Of a stretch of 64,000 nt of DNA, positions 1-8,750 are shown piece by piece (positions within the stretch are counted from its first letter, which is position 1; each line of letters starts with the position of its first letter). Position numbers and translations under genes: made by a program. Source of the DNA: Verrucomicrobiaceae bacterium UBA1938 (GTDB lineage Bacteria > Verrucomicrobiota > Verrucomicrobiia > Verrucomicrobiales > Verrucomicrobiaceae); contig DDFC01000010.1 in NCBI GenBank assembly GCA_002336895.1, forward strand, positions 186,001-250,000, in the 5' to 3' direction. The notes beneath the pieces were generated by a model. It was not told the origin of the DNA. It saw only the letters and a program-made list of their open reading frames with translations, and did no database searches.

Positions 1-829
1 GCCAGAAGGCCCTGCACGCACTGAGGCCATGGCCAAGGCTGATGCACTCAAAAAGAAAGCCGACGGCATCCGCACCGAGGTGAACCGCATCCAGAGCGAA
101 GGCCGCCGTGTGACCTTCTCCGAAGTGGTGGCCCCCGGGCAGAAGAAGCTTTATGAAAAGGTGACTGGCAAGCCTTATGCCATGGCCTCCCTGACCCCGG
201 GCAAGACCGGTGCCAGCGGCAGCGCTGATGCCGCCCCTGCCATGATGATGAGCGGCGGTGACTCCATGATGATGGTGAACGGAGCCAAGATGGAGAAGAT
301 CATCATCCCCGGCTATGACCGCAAGGAGCTGAGCAAGGAAGAGCGCCAGGCCGTGGTGCAGAAAGCGCGGGATGCGTATGCAGAAGAGGCGGATTTCTTT
401 GGCATCACCAATGAGAAGGAACGCCGGAACTACATCAGCACCCGCGAACGCATCAGCCGTGACACGCTGCGCGCCGCCGAGCTGGAGAGCCCCGCTCCGC
501 GCGGCCACTACCTGCGCGAGTTTGGCCAGAGCGACCGGGAGACGATCGAAAACGCGAACAGCGACGCCAGTGTGCCGCAGGCCCTGGCGATGATGAACGG
601 CAGCCTGCTGCCACAGATCACCAGCAGCTACAGCCAGCTGATGCTGACGGTGAAGAAGGCCCCGTATCCAGATGACAAGGTGGACGCCATTTACATGACG
701 CTGCTGACCCGCAAGCCCACTGCGAACGAGAAGGCGGTGTGGCTGAAGGCTCAGGACAGCGGCCTCTCCAGCATGGAGGACCTCGTCTTCGCGCTGCTGA
801 ACACGCAGCAGTTTATTTTCATTCAGTAA
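1..829 (+). CDS. DUF1549/DUF1553-type protein, C-terminal part (5' end outside window)
   Basis: The reading frame is open back to the first base, so this is the C-terminal piece of a longer gene. The methionine at 29 is probably internal. The last ~120 residues carry the typical DUF1553 end: a GHYLREFGQSDRETIENA-like stretch, then SVPQALAMMNGSLL, and finally YMTLLTRKPTANE with a terminal LLNTQQFIFIQ. A low-complexity Met-rich insert (MMMSGGDSMMM) lies near the middle. DUF1549/DUF1553 proteins are large secreted proteins of Planctomycetes and Verrucomicrobia, often with a cytochrome-c domain, and are nearly always followed by a DUF1501 gene. That is the case here, 34 bases downstream. Their biochemical role is not established; polysaccharide breakdown is often suggested. 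Confidence 0.85.
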   Translation, partial: PEGPARTEAMAKADALKKKADGIRTEVNRIQSEGRRVTFSEVVAPGQKKLYEKVTGKPYAMASLTPGKTGASGSADAAPAMMMSGGDSMMMVNGAKMEKIIIPGYDRKELSKEERQAVVQKARDAYAEEADFFGITNEKERRNYISTRERISRDTLRAAELESPAPRGHYLREFGQSDRETIENANSDASVPQALAMMNGSLLPQITSSYSQLMLTVKKAPYPDDKVDAIYMTLLTRKPTANEKAVWLKAQDSGLSSMEDLVFALLNTQQFIFIQ

Positions 830-863
830 GACACACGAACCCAACACCCAACGCGCGCACTTC

Positions 864-2171
864 ATGAAACAGGAACTCGCCTCCAAACTCCTCCGCTCGG
901 GAGAAATCTCCCGGCGTGACTTCGCGGTGAAAACCGCCAGCTCCCTCCTCGGCGTCGGCCTGCTGGGCCAGTCGCTCACGAGCAAATCGTTTGCAGCTTT
1001 TGAGGGCTCTTCAAAGCTGAAGCAGGCGGCCACGGCCAAGAACGTGATCTACCTGTACATGAGCGGCGGCCAGTCCCACATGGACACCTGGGATCCGAAG
1101 GAGGGTGTGGAAACCGCCGGCCCGACGAAGCCGATCAAGACCAGCGCTGATGGCGTGCGCATCTCCGAATACCTGCCGCTGACCGCCCAGCAGATGCACC
1201 ACGGCACGGTGGTGAACTCCCTCTCCTCCACGCAAGGAGCGCATGAGCAGGGGAACTACATGATGCACACGAGCTATGAGATGCGCGGCACGATCCGCCA
1301 TCCTGCCATGGGCGCGTGGCTGAATGTGTTCCAAGGTGGTGGCAACAGCACGCTCCCAAACTTTGTCTTCATCGGCAATGACAGCCGCCATCCTGGTGCG
1401 GGCTTCTTCCCTGCCGCGCAGGCGCCGCTGTTTGTGAGCAACCCTGAGAACGGGCTGAAGAACATCAAGAACGGCAGCCCGGAGGAGAAATTCCAGGCGC
1501 GCATGAAGCTGGCGGACGAGTTGGACAAGGACTTCCGCACGACCTTCCCGCACCGGAATGTGAAGGCCTATGCCGACATGTATGACGATGCCATGGCCAT
1601 GATGAAGTCAGAAGACCTGAAGGCGTTTGACCTCAGCGAAGAGCCGGGCGAGCTGCGTGCCGCGTATGGCAAGGAGGCTTTTGGCCAGGGCTGCCTGCTG
1701 GCCCGCCGTCTGGTGGAGCGCGGGGTGCGCTTTGTGGAGGTTTCTCTTGGTGGCTGGGACACGCACAATGCCAACTTTGTGGCTGTGCCGGACCGCTGCG
1801 AAACGCTGGACAAGGGGCTGGCCACGCTGATCTCCGATCTGCACAACCGCGGGCTGCTGGAAGACACACTCGTCGTCGTGACGACGGAGTTTGGACGCAC
1901 GCCGGACATCAACCAGAACGCCGGACGCGACCACTATCCGAAGGCGTTTTCAGGCGTCATGTTTGGCGGCGGCGTCAAAGGCGGCTACACCTACGGCAAG
2001 ACGGACAAGGAAGGCCGCGAGGTGGTGGAGGACAAGGTCAAGATCATGGACTTCAACGCCACGATCGCCTACGCCTTGGGCCTGCCGCTTGATCAGGTGA
2101 TTTACAGCCCGAGCAAGCGTCCGTTCACCATCGCTGACAAGGGACAGCCGCTGACGGGTGTGTTTGCGTAA
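864..2171 (+). CDS. DUF1501 domain-containing protein, Tat-type signal
   Basis: A 435-residue protein of the DUF1501 family, a sulfatase/alkaline-phosphatase-superfamily-like fold with no settled function. The N-terminus has a twin-arginine motif (SRRDFAVK) followed by a hydrophobic stretch, so export as a folded protein by Tat is likely. Family landmarks are the YMSGGQSHMDTWDPK motif near residue 70, LARRLVERGVRFVEV, GGWDTH and the late VVTTEFGRTPDINQNAGRDHYP stretch. It follows the DUF1553 gene by 34 bases, the usual co-transcribed pair, and a strong intrinsic terminator lies just after it. The start at 864 is the first ATG and places the RR motif about 17 residues in. Confidence 0.93.
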   Translation: MKQELASKLLRSGEISRRDFAVKTASSLLGVGLLGQSLTSKSFAAFEGSSKLKQAATAKNVIYLYMSGGQSHMDTWDPKEGVETAGPTKPIKTSADGVRISEYLPLTAQQMHHGTVVNSLSSTQGAHEQGNYMMHTSYEMRGTIRHPAMGAWLNVFQGGGNSTLPNFVFIGNDSRHPGAGFFPAAQAPLFVSNPENGLKNIKNGSPEEKFQARMKLADELDKDFRTTFPHRNVKAYADMYDDAMAMMKSEDLKAFDLSEEPGELRAAYGKEAFGQGCLLARRLVERGVRFVEVSLGGWDTHNANFVAVPDRCETLDKGLATLISDLHNRGLLEDTLVVVTTEFGRTPDINQNAGRDHYPKAFSGVMFGGGVKGGYTYGKTDKEGREVVEDKVKIMDFNATIAYALGLPLDQVIYSPSKRPFTIADKGQPLTGVFA

Positions 2172-2199
2172 GCGACAAGAGTGTGAGGTGTTTGAGAAC

Positions 2200-2234
2200 A
2201 ACACGCGATGCTGCGAGGCATCGCGTGTTTTTTT
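2200..2234 (+). terminator. Intrinsic terminator after the DUF1553–DUF1501 pair
   Basis: A perfect 12-bp stem (2200-2211 with 2218-2229) and a 6-base loop are followed by a run of T. It lies 29 bases after the DUF1501 stop codon and ends that operon before the glycosyltransferase gene. Confidence 0.9.
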
Positions 2235-2303
2235 GTGCGCCCATGCCTGCGGACGGCAACATGTGGTTTGACTGTTGGTTTTCAGGGAGGAGGGGTTGGG
2301 GGC

Positions 2304-3515
2304 ATGCAGGTCCTGGTTTCACATTTTACAGGCAATCCGAACAGTTGTGCCGTGGCGCAGGCGCTGGCGGAGGATGGGGCGTTGGCGGCGTTTCACACGA
2401 CCCTCGTGGTGCCAGGGTGGCTGAGGTGTCTGACTGGGACTGGGACACGCCGCACCTTTCCTGAAGTGGTGGAGCCTCACATGAAGTCTCATGCCTGGCG
2501 TGAGCTGCTGAGGCTGGCCTGCCGCAGTTCGCCTGCACTGAGGAGGCTGCCGCTGGCTGCGAAACTAGGCGCGCTGGATCGGGTGGTGCGGTGGTTTGAC
2601 GGGGAGGTGAGCCGTGGGGTAAGGCGAAGTGGTGGTGTGCAGGCGGTGTATGCCTACATGGATGCGGCGGAGCAGACTTTTCTAGCAGCGAAAGAGAGGG
2701 GCATGAAAACCTTCTACGAACTGCCCACGCCGTACTGGAGGTTTACCCGGGATGTGGTGAAGGAGGAAGCGGGCTTGATGCCGGACTGGGCGGCGACGCT
2801 GCCGGTGCTGGAGGAGGGAAGCGATGCGATGCTGAGGCGGGATCGTGAACTGCAACTGGCGGATGTGGTGGTGGTGCCTAGTGAACTGGTGCGTGACAGC
2901 CTGAAGCTGGCCCCGTCTTTTAAAGCGAAGGTGCATGTGGTGCCGTATGGATGTCCCGAGACCGGCGCGCTGCCTTCTCCTGTGGGCCGGACGAAAGGCC
3001 GACTACGGGTGCTGTATGTGGGCAGTCTGAATCAGGGCAAGGGGCTGGCCTATCTGGCTGAGGCGATGTTTGGTCTTGAGGGCGTGGCGGAGCTGACGGT
3101 GATTGGCTCCCGAACGGCTGACAAGCCGTGCGAGGCGTTGGATGCTTTTCTGGCGGCACATCGGCACCGGTCTGGGTTATCTCACGCCGAGGTGCTGGCG
3201 GAGATGCGGCAGCATGATGTGCTGGTGCTGCCGACTTTGTACGAAGGGCTGGCGCTAGTGCTGCTGGAGGCCATGGCCTGCGGGATGGCGGTGGTGACGA
3301 CGCCGCATTCCGGGCTGGAGGGATTGATCCAGGACGGGCAGGAGGGTTTTGTCGTGCCGGTGCGAAGTGCGGAAGCGATTCGTGATCGCCTGAAGCTGCT
3401 AGCGGCTGATGAGATGATGCTTCAGAGCATGAGGAGCGCGGCTTTAAGCTGGAGCCGCAAGCATTCGTGGCAGCGGTTCCGTGAGGAGATCAGGCAGGTG
3501 GTAAGGGGCGGCTGA
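2304..3515 (+). CDS. Glycosyltransferase family 4 (GT-B fold)
   Basis: A 403-residue glycosyltransferase from the start chosen at 2304, which has an AGGAGG ribosome site at about 2288 and begins MQVLVSHFTGNPN. An upstream in-frame ATG at 2208 falls inside the terminator hairpin and is unlikely. The C-terminal half has the GT4 signature: RVLYVGSLNQGKGL (start of the second Rossmann domain), then PTLYEGLALVLLEAMACGMAVVTT with the paired glutamates that bind the sugar nucleotide. It probably transfers a sugar from a nucleotide sugar onto a surface polysaccharide or glycan, but the substrate cannot be read from the sequence. It is a single gene between a terminator and convergent moaC. Confidence 0.88.
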   Translation: MQVLVSHFTGNPNSCAVAQALAEDGALAAFHTTLVVPGWLRCLTGTGTRRTFPEVVEPHMKSHAWRELLRLACRSSPALRRLPLAAKLGALDRVVRWFDGEVSRGVRRSGGVQAVYAYMDAAEQTFLAAKERGMKTFYELPTPYWRFTRDVVKEEAGLMPDWAATLPVLEEGSDAMLRRDRELQLADVVVVPSELVRDSLKLAPSFKAKVHVVPYGCPETGALPSPVGRTKGRLRVLYVGSLNQGKGLAYLAEAMFGLEGVAELTVIGSRTADKPCEALDAFLAAHRHRSGLSHAEVLAEMRQHDVLVLPTLYEGLALVLLEAMACGMAVVTTPHSGLEGLIQDGQEGFVVPVRSAEAIRDRLKLLAADEMMLQSMRSAALSWSRKHSWQRFREEIRQVVRGG

Positions 3516-3527
3516 TCCGGAACAGAT

Positions 3528-3604
3528 GGCCTACGGAATACACGGAATGAACGGAATTTAAAATCAGAGTCTGATTTCAGTGTGGTCAGTGCATTCCGTA
3601 GGCC
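3528..3604. repeat. Intergenic inverted repeat with nested palindrome, between convergent genes
   Basis: A perfect 12-bp inverted repeat (3528-3539 with 3593-3604) encloses a second 17-base palindrome (3561-3577, 8-bp arms around one G). The left arm runs into three ACGGAAT copies at 9-base spacing (3533, 3542, 3551). It fills the gap between the glycosyltransferase and convergent moaC. It could act as a bidirectional terminator or be an interspersed repeat, but there is no clean T run. Confidence 0.6.
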
Positions 3605-3614
3605 TCCTCTTTCT

Positions 3615-4073
3615 TCAGGCGGCAGAGGTGCCCTTGGTCTTGCTGACGAGTTTCACGCCTTCGATGCGCATTTTTTTGTCGGCGGCTTTGCACATGTCGT
3701 AGATGGTGAGGGCGGCGACGGAGACGGCGGTGAGGGCTTCCATCTCGACGCCGGTGGGGGCGACGGTGATGGCGGTGGCGGTGATGTGGACGGCCTTGGG
3801 ACGCAGCTCGAAGTCGAGCTGGACTTTGCTCAGCGGGATCTGGTGGCAGAGGGGGATGAGGTACTGCGTCTGCTTGGCGGCCTGGATGCCGGCGATGCGG
3901 GCGATGCTGAGGACGTCGCCTTTTTTGACATGGTTGCTGCGGATGAGGTCGAGCGTGGCGGGCTGTAGGATGATGCGGCCCTCGGCGACTGCTTCACGGC
4001 GCACGGGGGGCTTGGCGGAGACATCGACCATGGCGGCTTCGCCTTTGCGGTTGAGGTGGGTGAGGGCGGGCAT
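3615..4073 (-). CDS. moaC: Cyclic pyranopterin monophosphate synthase MoaC
   Basis: A 152-residue MoaC. With MoaA it converts GTP to cyclic pyranopterin monophosphate, the first step of molybdenum-cofactor synthesis, in the cytoplasm. Visible family motifs are the N-terminal MVDVSAKPPVRREAVAEG, the LIPLCHQIPL segment, and TGVEMEALTAVSVAALTIYDMCKA, which holds the catalytic Asp and Lys. Length is normal for the family. The gene lies downstream of moaA on the same strand with a 256-base gap; no clear Shine-Dalgarno is seen. The first residues (MPALTHLNRKGEA) agree with other MoaC N-termini, so the start at 4073 is kept. Confidence 0.97.
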   Translation of the reverse strand: MPALTHLNRKGEAAMVDVSAKPPVRREAVAEGRIILQPATLDLIRSNHVKKGDVLSIARIAGIQAAKQTQYLIPLCHQIPLSKVQLDFELRPKAVHITATAITVAPTGVEMEALTAVSVAALTIYDMCKAADKKMRIEGVKLVSKTKGTSAA

Positions 4074-4329
4074 GGGGGAAGGGGAAATGAAATGACGAAT
4101 GAGTCAATCCGAATGACGAAGGAATGACAAAGGGGGAATCTGGGAAGTTGAGGAGGGTGGGGAAAATCCGGCATGCGGCTGCGCAACAAGGCACGAGTGG
4201 AACTGCTGTTTTGGGGTGGTTTGTGGCCTGCGTGTGTCAGCATGCCTGCGGAAAGCGGTGTCGTCGATGCAGGCTTGCGCCTTGCATCTCTGCCACCGCA
4301 CTCCAGGACGCTGTCGCGCTCTTACGAGC
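4074..4329. other. Intergenic region between moaA and moaC
   Basis: 256 bases without a convincing gene. Bases 4301-4324 resemble 51269-51292 (about 21 of 24 identical), so a fragment of a dispersed repeat seems to lie between the two moa genes. No terminator or riboswitch could be recognised. Confidence 0.45.
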
Positions 4330-5328
4330 CTAACCGCCGATGGCGATCATGCGGCGGTTGGGCTGGTAGTTGTGGCGGAAGTCGTGTTCCTTGGGTTTGC
4401 GGGAGACGACGTTTTGGAAGAAGGCGGCGAGTTCGGAGTCGGTGCAGCCGGAGCGGAGGACGGTGCGGAGGTCGAACTCGAGATAGGAGCCGAGGCAGGG
4501 GCGGAGCTTGCCGTCGCAGGTGAGGCGGAGCTTGTTGCAGTTCTCGCAGAAGTGCAGGTTGGTCATGGCGCCGATGAAGCCAATCTTCTGGCCGGTGGCG
4601 GGGGCGCGATGGTAGACGGCGGGGCCGTTGGTCTTGAAATCGGGGGATTCGATCAGGGGGCCGGTGGTCTGCTCGACAAGCTTTTTGGCGGTGGCGACGG
4701 GGAGGAAGGTGTCATCACAGAGCACCTCCTGAGTGCTGACGGGCATGAGCTCGATGAAGCGGAGGAGGGCGTCTTTCTGGCGGGCGAAGTCGATGAGTGC
4801 GGGCAGCTCGCGCTCGGTCTGGCCTTTCATGAGGACGCAGTTGAGCTTGATGGACTGGAAGCCGGCGGCGCGGGCGGCGTCGATGCCTTCGAGCACGCGG
4901 GGGAGGAGGTCGCGGCTGGTGGTGCGCTGATAGACAGTGCGGTCGAGTGAGTCGAGGGAGATGTTGGCGGTGCGGACACCGGCTTTGACGAGGTGCTCGG
5001 CGATGGTGATGCCGCCATCGAGCTTGGCGAGGAGGGTGCCGTTGGTGGAGATGCCGATCTCGTCGATGCCGGGGATGCGGGCGAGCTCGGCGCAGAAGCC
5101 GGCGACGCCGGGGCGGGTGAGGGGCTCGCCGCCGGTGACGCGGATCTTTCTGATGCCGAGGGTGGCTCCGACGCGGACGACGCGCAGGAGCTCCTCATAG
5201 CTAAGGGTTTCCTCCTTGGCGAACCAAGTCTGCTCCTCCTCGGGCATGCAGTACCGGCAGCGTTCATTGCACCGGTCGGTGACGGAAACGCGGAGGTAGG
5301 AGATGCGATGGCCGAAGAGGTCTTCCAC
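4330..5328 (-). CDS. moaA: GTP 3',8-cyclase MoaA (radical SAM)
   Basis: A 332-residue radical-SAM enzyme that rearranges GTP to 3',8-cyclo-7,8-dihydro-GTP, which MoaC then uses. The N-terminal [4Fe-4S] motif CxxxCxxC is at C20, C24 and C27. A SAM-binding VTGGEPLTRP follows, and the C-terminal cluster is CENCNKLRLTC...RPC. The protein ends in GG, the tail that reaches into the active site in characterised MoaA proteins. Length is typical (about 330). It is the first gene of a probable moaA–moaC unit. The 168 bases upstream contain GC-rich hairpins but no recognised molybdenum-cofactor riboswitch. Confidence 0.97.
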   Translation of the reverse strand: MEDLFGHRISYLRVSVTDRCNERCRYCMPEEEQTWFAKEETLSYEELLRVVRVGATLGIRKIRVTGGEPLTRPGVAGFCAELARIPGIDEIGISTNGTLLAKLDGGITIAEHLVKAGVRTANISLDSLDRTVYQRTTSRDLLPRVLEGIDAARAAGFQSIKLNCVLMKGQTERELPALIDFARQKDALLRFIELMPVSTQEVLCDDTFLPVATAKKLVEQTTGPLIESPDFKTNGPAVYHRAPATGQKIGFIGAMTNLHFCENCNKLRLTCDGKLRPCLGSYLEFDLRTVLRSGCTDSELAAFFQNVVSRKPKEHDFRHNYQPNRRMIAIGG

Positions 5329-5496
5329 AGGGATTCTGCTTTAACCACATACTACGCCCGGGCTCAAGCCTGGGTATGCTTTCAATATCCCGGGTGCAGG
5401 TGGTGGTGGCGGCAGCCTGCCAGCCATCGCGGGTTTTCCAAATGCATTTCCTTCATGGCGGGCATGAGGGCATTCGTTTTGTCTTCAAGCTACACC

Positions 5497-6747
5497 CTAG
5501 GCGGGCTGCACGGGCAGGCGCATGGTGAAGGTGGTCTCGACTCCGGGGGTGCTGGTGAGCTCGATCTTGCCACCGTGGGCCTCCACGGCGCGCTTGACGA
5601 TGGAGAGGCCGAGGCCGGTGCCCTTCACCTGGGTGGAGGAGTGGTGCTTGTTGCCACGGTAGAAGCGCTTGAAGACAAAAGGGAGGTCGTGAGCAGGGAT
5701 GCCGATGCCGTTGTCGCTGACCTTGACGATGCATTCGCCGTCGCGCCACTCGCCAGAGACGCGGATAACGAGGCCGGGTTTGGTGTTCTCTTTGAGGGAG
5801 TTTTCGAGGAGGTTGGTAAAGACCTGATCCCAGTAAAAGCGATCTCCTATGAGTTGGCCGTCTTTGGGGAAGTCGAGGACGATGCGTGCGTCCCGGCCCT
5901 CCAGCATGGGGGAGAGGTGGTCAGCAGCGTCTTTCGCACAAGTGCGGAGGTTGAAGGGCTCTTTGTTCAGGCTGCTGCTGGCATCCTCCAAGCGGGAGAT
6001 GGCCAGCATGTCCTCGATGATACGGGCGATGCGCTTGCCGTGCTTTTCCATCACATCGAGGCTGCGGCGTGTGGCGGCGGGCATCTTGGCGGAGTCCTCC
6101 TGGAGCATCTCGATGTAGCCGTTGATGAGGGTGAGCGGGGTGCGCAGCTCGTGGGAGGCATTGGCCACGAAATCGCGGCGGATCTGCTCGGTCATGGCGG
6201 CCTCGGTCACGTCCTGGAGCATGAGCCAGGCACCGCCGCCTACATCGGGGCCGAGGGGGGCGGCTTCCACTATGAAATAACGGCCGCCGAGATTGGAACC
6301 CGCGCCGACATCTGAGGGCAGCATCTGGATGCGGCGGGTGGTGTGGCGCTTTTCGGTGATGGACTCCTGCACGAGGACGGAGATCTGGTGGTCCCGGACC
6401 TCCTCGATGAGGGGGCGGCCCACATGGATATCCTTTCGATGGAGGAGCTTTGCGAGGGGCTTGTTGGCGTAGCGGATGCGGAGATTGTCATCCAGCAGAA
6501 CGAGGCCCTGGCTGATTTCGTCGAGGAGGGACTCAAAGACGCGGCGCTGCTCGGCCTGATGCTCCGCCTTTTGGCGGGCCATGATGACGGTGGCTGCGTA
6601 CTCTGGCAGCTGGCCGGCATCCCGGGCGCGGAGGCCGAGTGTCTTGGCTGTATTCTCCCAGCGTTTCGTCCAGTATTTCTCACGGCGCGCCCAGGCGATG
6701 AGGGATGCAGCCAGGAGCAGGGCGAGAAAGAGGGAGAGGGAGGTCAT
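5497..6747 (-). CDS. phoR: PhoR-like sensor histidine kinase
   Basis: A 416-residue membrane histidine kinase. Residues 3-18 form one membrane segment. A PAS-type sensor region follows (about 65-185), then the HisKA box with phospho-accepting H199 in NASHELRTPL. The ATPase domain has an N box (about 310-325), VSDNGIGIP and GTGLGLSIVK. The short single-helix N-terminus plus PAS is the PhoR layout. It overlaps the response regulator by four bases (ATGA), so the two are translationally coupled. The neighbourhood, with phoU and a lipid-remodelling pair on the other side, supports a phosphate-sensing role. No pst transporter is in this window. Confidence 0.88.
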   Translation of the reverse strand: MTSLSLFLALLLAASLIAWARREKYWTKRWENTAKTLGLRARDAGQLPEYAATVIMARQKAEHQAEQRRVFESLLDEISQGLVLLDDNLRIRYANKPLAKLLHRKDIHVGRPLIEEVRDHQISVLVQESITEKRHTTRRIQMLPSDVGAGSNLGGRYFIVEAAPLGPDVGGGAWLMLQDVTEAAMTEQIRRDFVANASHELRTPLTLINGYIEMLQEDSAKMPAATRRSLDVMEKHGKRIARIIEDMLAISRLEDASSSLNKEPFNLRTCAKDAADHLSPMLEGRDARIVLDFPKDGQLIGDRFYWDQVFTNLLENSLKENTKPGLVIRVSGEWRDGECIVKVSDNGIGIPAHDLPFVFKRFYRGNKHHSSTQVKGTGLGLSIVKRAVEAHGGKIELTSTPGVETTFTMRLPVQPA

Positions 6748-7442
6748 GCGGGCTGGGAGGCGGCGAGCTCTGTCTGAAACTGGAAGCCGGTGCCGCGAAT
6801 GGTGACGATGTGATCCCCGGCGGAGCCTAGCTTTTCGCGCAGGCGCTTGATATGGGTGTCGAGGGTGCGGGTGGCCACGTCGCTGTTGTAGCCCCAGACA
6901 TCGCGCAGGAGATCGGCCCGGCTGTGCACGGCGGAGTCGTTTTCCATGAGGGTGGTGAGGAGCTTGAACTCGATGGTGGTGAGGTCGAGAGGCGTGCCGT
7001 CGAGGTAGAGCTTGAGGTTTTTACGGTCAAGCATGAAGCGGCCGCGTGTGATCTCGGAGACGTGCGTGACCTTTTTCACGCGGCGCAGCACAGCGCTGAT
7101 GCGGAGGTAGAGCTCGCGCGGGCTGAAGGGCTTGGTGAGGTAGTCGTCCGCGCCGAGCTCGAGGCCGGCGATTTTGTCAGTGACCTGGCTTTTGGCGGTG
7201 AGGATGATGACAGGGATGGTGGCGGTGCGGGTGTCTGCCCGGAGGCGCTTGAAGACCTGCATGCCATCCAGACCAGGGAGCATGAGGTCCAGCACGATGA
7301 TTTCCGGCTGCTGATCGATGGCAGCGGGCATGACCTGGAGCCCGTTGCCGATGCAGGACACTGCGTGCCCCTCGCGCTCGAGGTGCATGGAGATGAGGTC
7401 TGCGATGTCCGATTCATCCTCGACGATAAGTATCTTGCTCAT
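6744..7442 (-). CDS. phoB: PhoB-like response regulator (OmpR family)
   Basis: A 232-residue OmpR/PhoB regulator. The receiver domain has acidic residues at E8/D9, phospho-acceptor D52 in VLDLMLPG and the conserved lysine in DYLTKPF. The C-terminal winged helix ends in RGTGFQF. The start is set at 7442 (MSKILIVEDE); a longer frame to 7505 adds 21 residues unlike any receiver domain. It is the first gene of the phoB–phoR unit and is divergent from the glycosyltransferase–phosphoesterase–phoU cluster. The shared control region is 7443-7625. Confidence 0.9.
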   Translation of the reverse strand: MSKILIVEDESDIADLISMHLEREGHAVSCIGNGLQVMPAAIDQQPEIIVLDLMLPGLDGMQVFKRLRADTRTATIPVIILTAKSQVTDKIAGLELGADDYLTKPFSPRELYLRISAVLRRVKKVTHVSEITRGRFMLDRKNLKLYLDGTPLDLTTIEFKLLTTLMENDSAVHSRADLLRDVWGYNSDVATRTLDTHIKRLREKLGSAGDHIVTIRGTGFQFQTELAASQPA

Positions 7443-7540
7443 AGGGAATGGCTTTGTGGCGTGGGAGTGCCATCGGCAAAGGCATGATGGCGACGAAGAT
7501 GTCACATGGCAACAGACTTGCAGCGTTCACAGAGATGAAG

Positions 7541-7565
7541 CGTGACGGATTCGTCACGGTGACAA
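7541..7565. promoter_or_regulatory. Candidate operator in the phoB / agt divergent region
   Basis: Bases 7541-7558 read CGTGACggattcGTCACG, a 6-bp-arm inverted repeat, and GTGAC recurs at 7559. It lies between the divergent phoB-like and agt-like genes. The spacing does not match the 11-base direct repeats of the classical Pho box, so the binding protein is unknown. Confidence 0.35.
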
Positions 7566-7625
7566 AGTTGGTGTGGATTCGGGGATGCGCTTTTTGCTGC
7601 ATTGGTTAATAAGTAAATTCCACAC

Positions 7626-8747
7626 ATGAGGGTACTCATCGTCACTGACACCTATCCGCCAGACATCAATGGGGTGGCGCGCACGCTGCACACCCTGGGC
7701 ACGGGGCTGGTGAGGCGCGGGCATGTGGTGGAGGTGGTGACCACGGTGGAGTCTGAGGAGGGGCTGCAGAGGCATGTGATGCACTCAATGCCCCTGCCTG
7801 GGTACCCGGGGCTGCGCTTTGGCTTTGCCTCGACGCGGCAGATGCTGGAACTTTTTGACACTTTCCGGCCGGATGTCCTGTATGTGGCCACGGAGACGCT
7901 GATGGGCATCTCCGCCATCCGCGCAGCGGGAAAGAGGGACATCCCGGTGGTGTCCGGCTTTCATACAAACTTTCAAAACTACCTGGAGGACTACCACCTG
8001 CCGGGGCTGGAGACGGTGGCCCAGGGGGTGCTGCGGACGATTCACAACCAGACGGCGCGCACCCTGACCCCCTCTGCAGACACGGCCGCCATGCTGGAGC
8101 GCTGGGGCATTCAGAATGTAGGGGTGCTGGGGCGCGGGGTGGATACGGAGATGTTTGACCCCATCCGTCGGGATGCGGCGCTGCGGCAGAGCTGGGGGGC
8201 AGATGAGAGCACGCCGGTGGCGATCTATGTGGGGCGGGTGGCTGCCGAGAAAAATCTGGAGCTGGTGGTGCGGGCGTTTGATGTTTTCAAGCAGGTGCAG
8301 CCGAAGGCGCGCATGGTCATCGTGGGAAACGGGCCGCGGCTGGAGTCGCTGAAAAAGGAGCGGCCTGACTTTCACTACGCCGGGGCGCGCACCGGGGAGG
8401 ATCTCGCCACGCACTATGCCTCCGGGGATGTGTTTCTCTTTCCCAGCATCACGGAGACCTTTGGCAATGTGGTACTGGAGGCGATGGCAGCAGGGCTGGG
8501 GGTGGTGGCGTATGACTACGCCGCGCCAAGGCTGCTCATCCGCAGCGGGGAAAACGGCTGGCTGGCCCCCTTTGATGAAGCAGAGGCCTTTCTGGCGCAG
8601 ACGCGTGTGGCTGCCGGAGCGTGGCAGCAGGGGGAGCTGCGCTATGCCGCGCGGCAGTCGGCGTTTGACCTCGGATGGGAGCGGGTCATCGAGCAATTTG
8701 AACATGAACTGGCATCCGTGATGCAAGGAAAGGAGCTGACGAAGTAG
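7626..8747 (+). CDS. agt: Glycosyltransferase, Agt-like (glycolipid synthesis)
   Basis: A 373-residue GT4 glycosyltransferase: MRVLIVTDTYPPDINGVARTL at the start, FHTNFQNYLEDY in the acceptor domain, VGRVAAEKNLELVVRAF at the second domain and ETFGNVVLEAMAAG as the nucleotide-sugar site. Three bases separate it from the metallophosphoesterase gene, and phoU follows. In alphaproteobacteria and marine heterotrophs a gene of this family (Agt) is paired with PlcP. It glycosylates the diacylglycerol that PlcP makes, replacing phospholipid with glycolipid when phosphate is short. The symbol rests on this context plus family; the sugar donor and acceptor are inferred. Other GT4 mannosyltransferases remain possible. 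Confidence 0.7.
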   Translation: MRVLIVTDTYPPDINGVARTLHTLGTGLVRRGHVVEVVTTVESEEGLQRHVMHSMPLPGYPGLRFGFASTRQMLELFDTFRPDVLYVATETLMGISAIRAAGKRDIPVVSGFHTNFQNYLEDYHLPGLETVAQGVLRTIHNQTARTLTPSADTAAMLERWGIQNVGVLGRGVDTEMFDPIRRDAALRQSWGADESTPVAIYVGRVAAEKNLELVVRAFDVFKQVQPKARMVIVGNGPRLESLKKERPDFHYAGARTGEDLATHYASGDVFLFPSITETFGNVVLEAMAAGLGVVAYDYAAPRLLIRSGENGWLAPFDEAEAFLAQTRVAAGAWQQGELRYAARQSAFDLGWERVIEQFEHELASVMQGKELTK

Positions 8748-8750
8748 AAA

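Noticed and set aside
5329..5496. Molybdenum-cofactor riboswitch upstream of moaA
   Set aside because: GC-rich hairpins are present but the multi-stem Moco motif could not be traced by eye.
4993..6315. 440-codon plus-strand frame across moaA and phoR
   Set aside because: Shadow of two minus-strand genes; very Gly/Ala/Glu-rich without motifs.
7443..7625. Canonical Pho box in the phoB/agt divergent region
   Set aside because: Direct TGTCA-type repeats at 11-base spacing were not found; only an inverted repeat of GTGAC/GTCAC is present.
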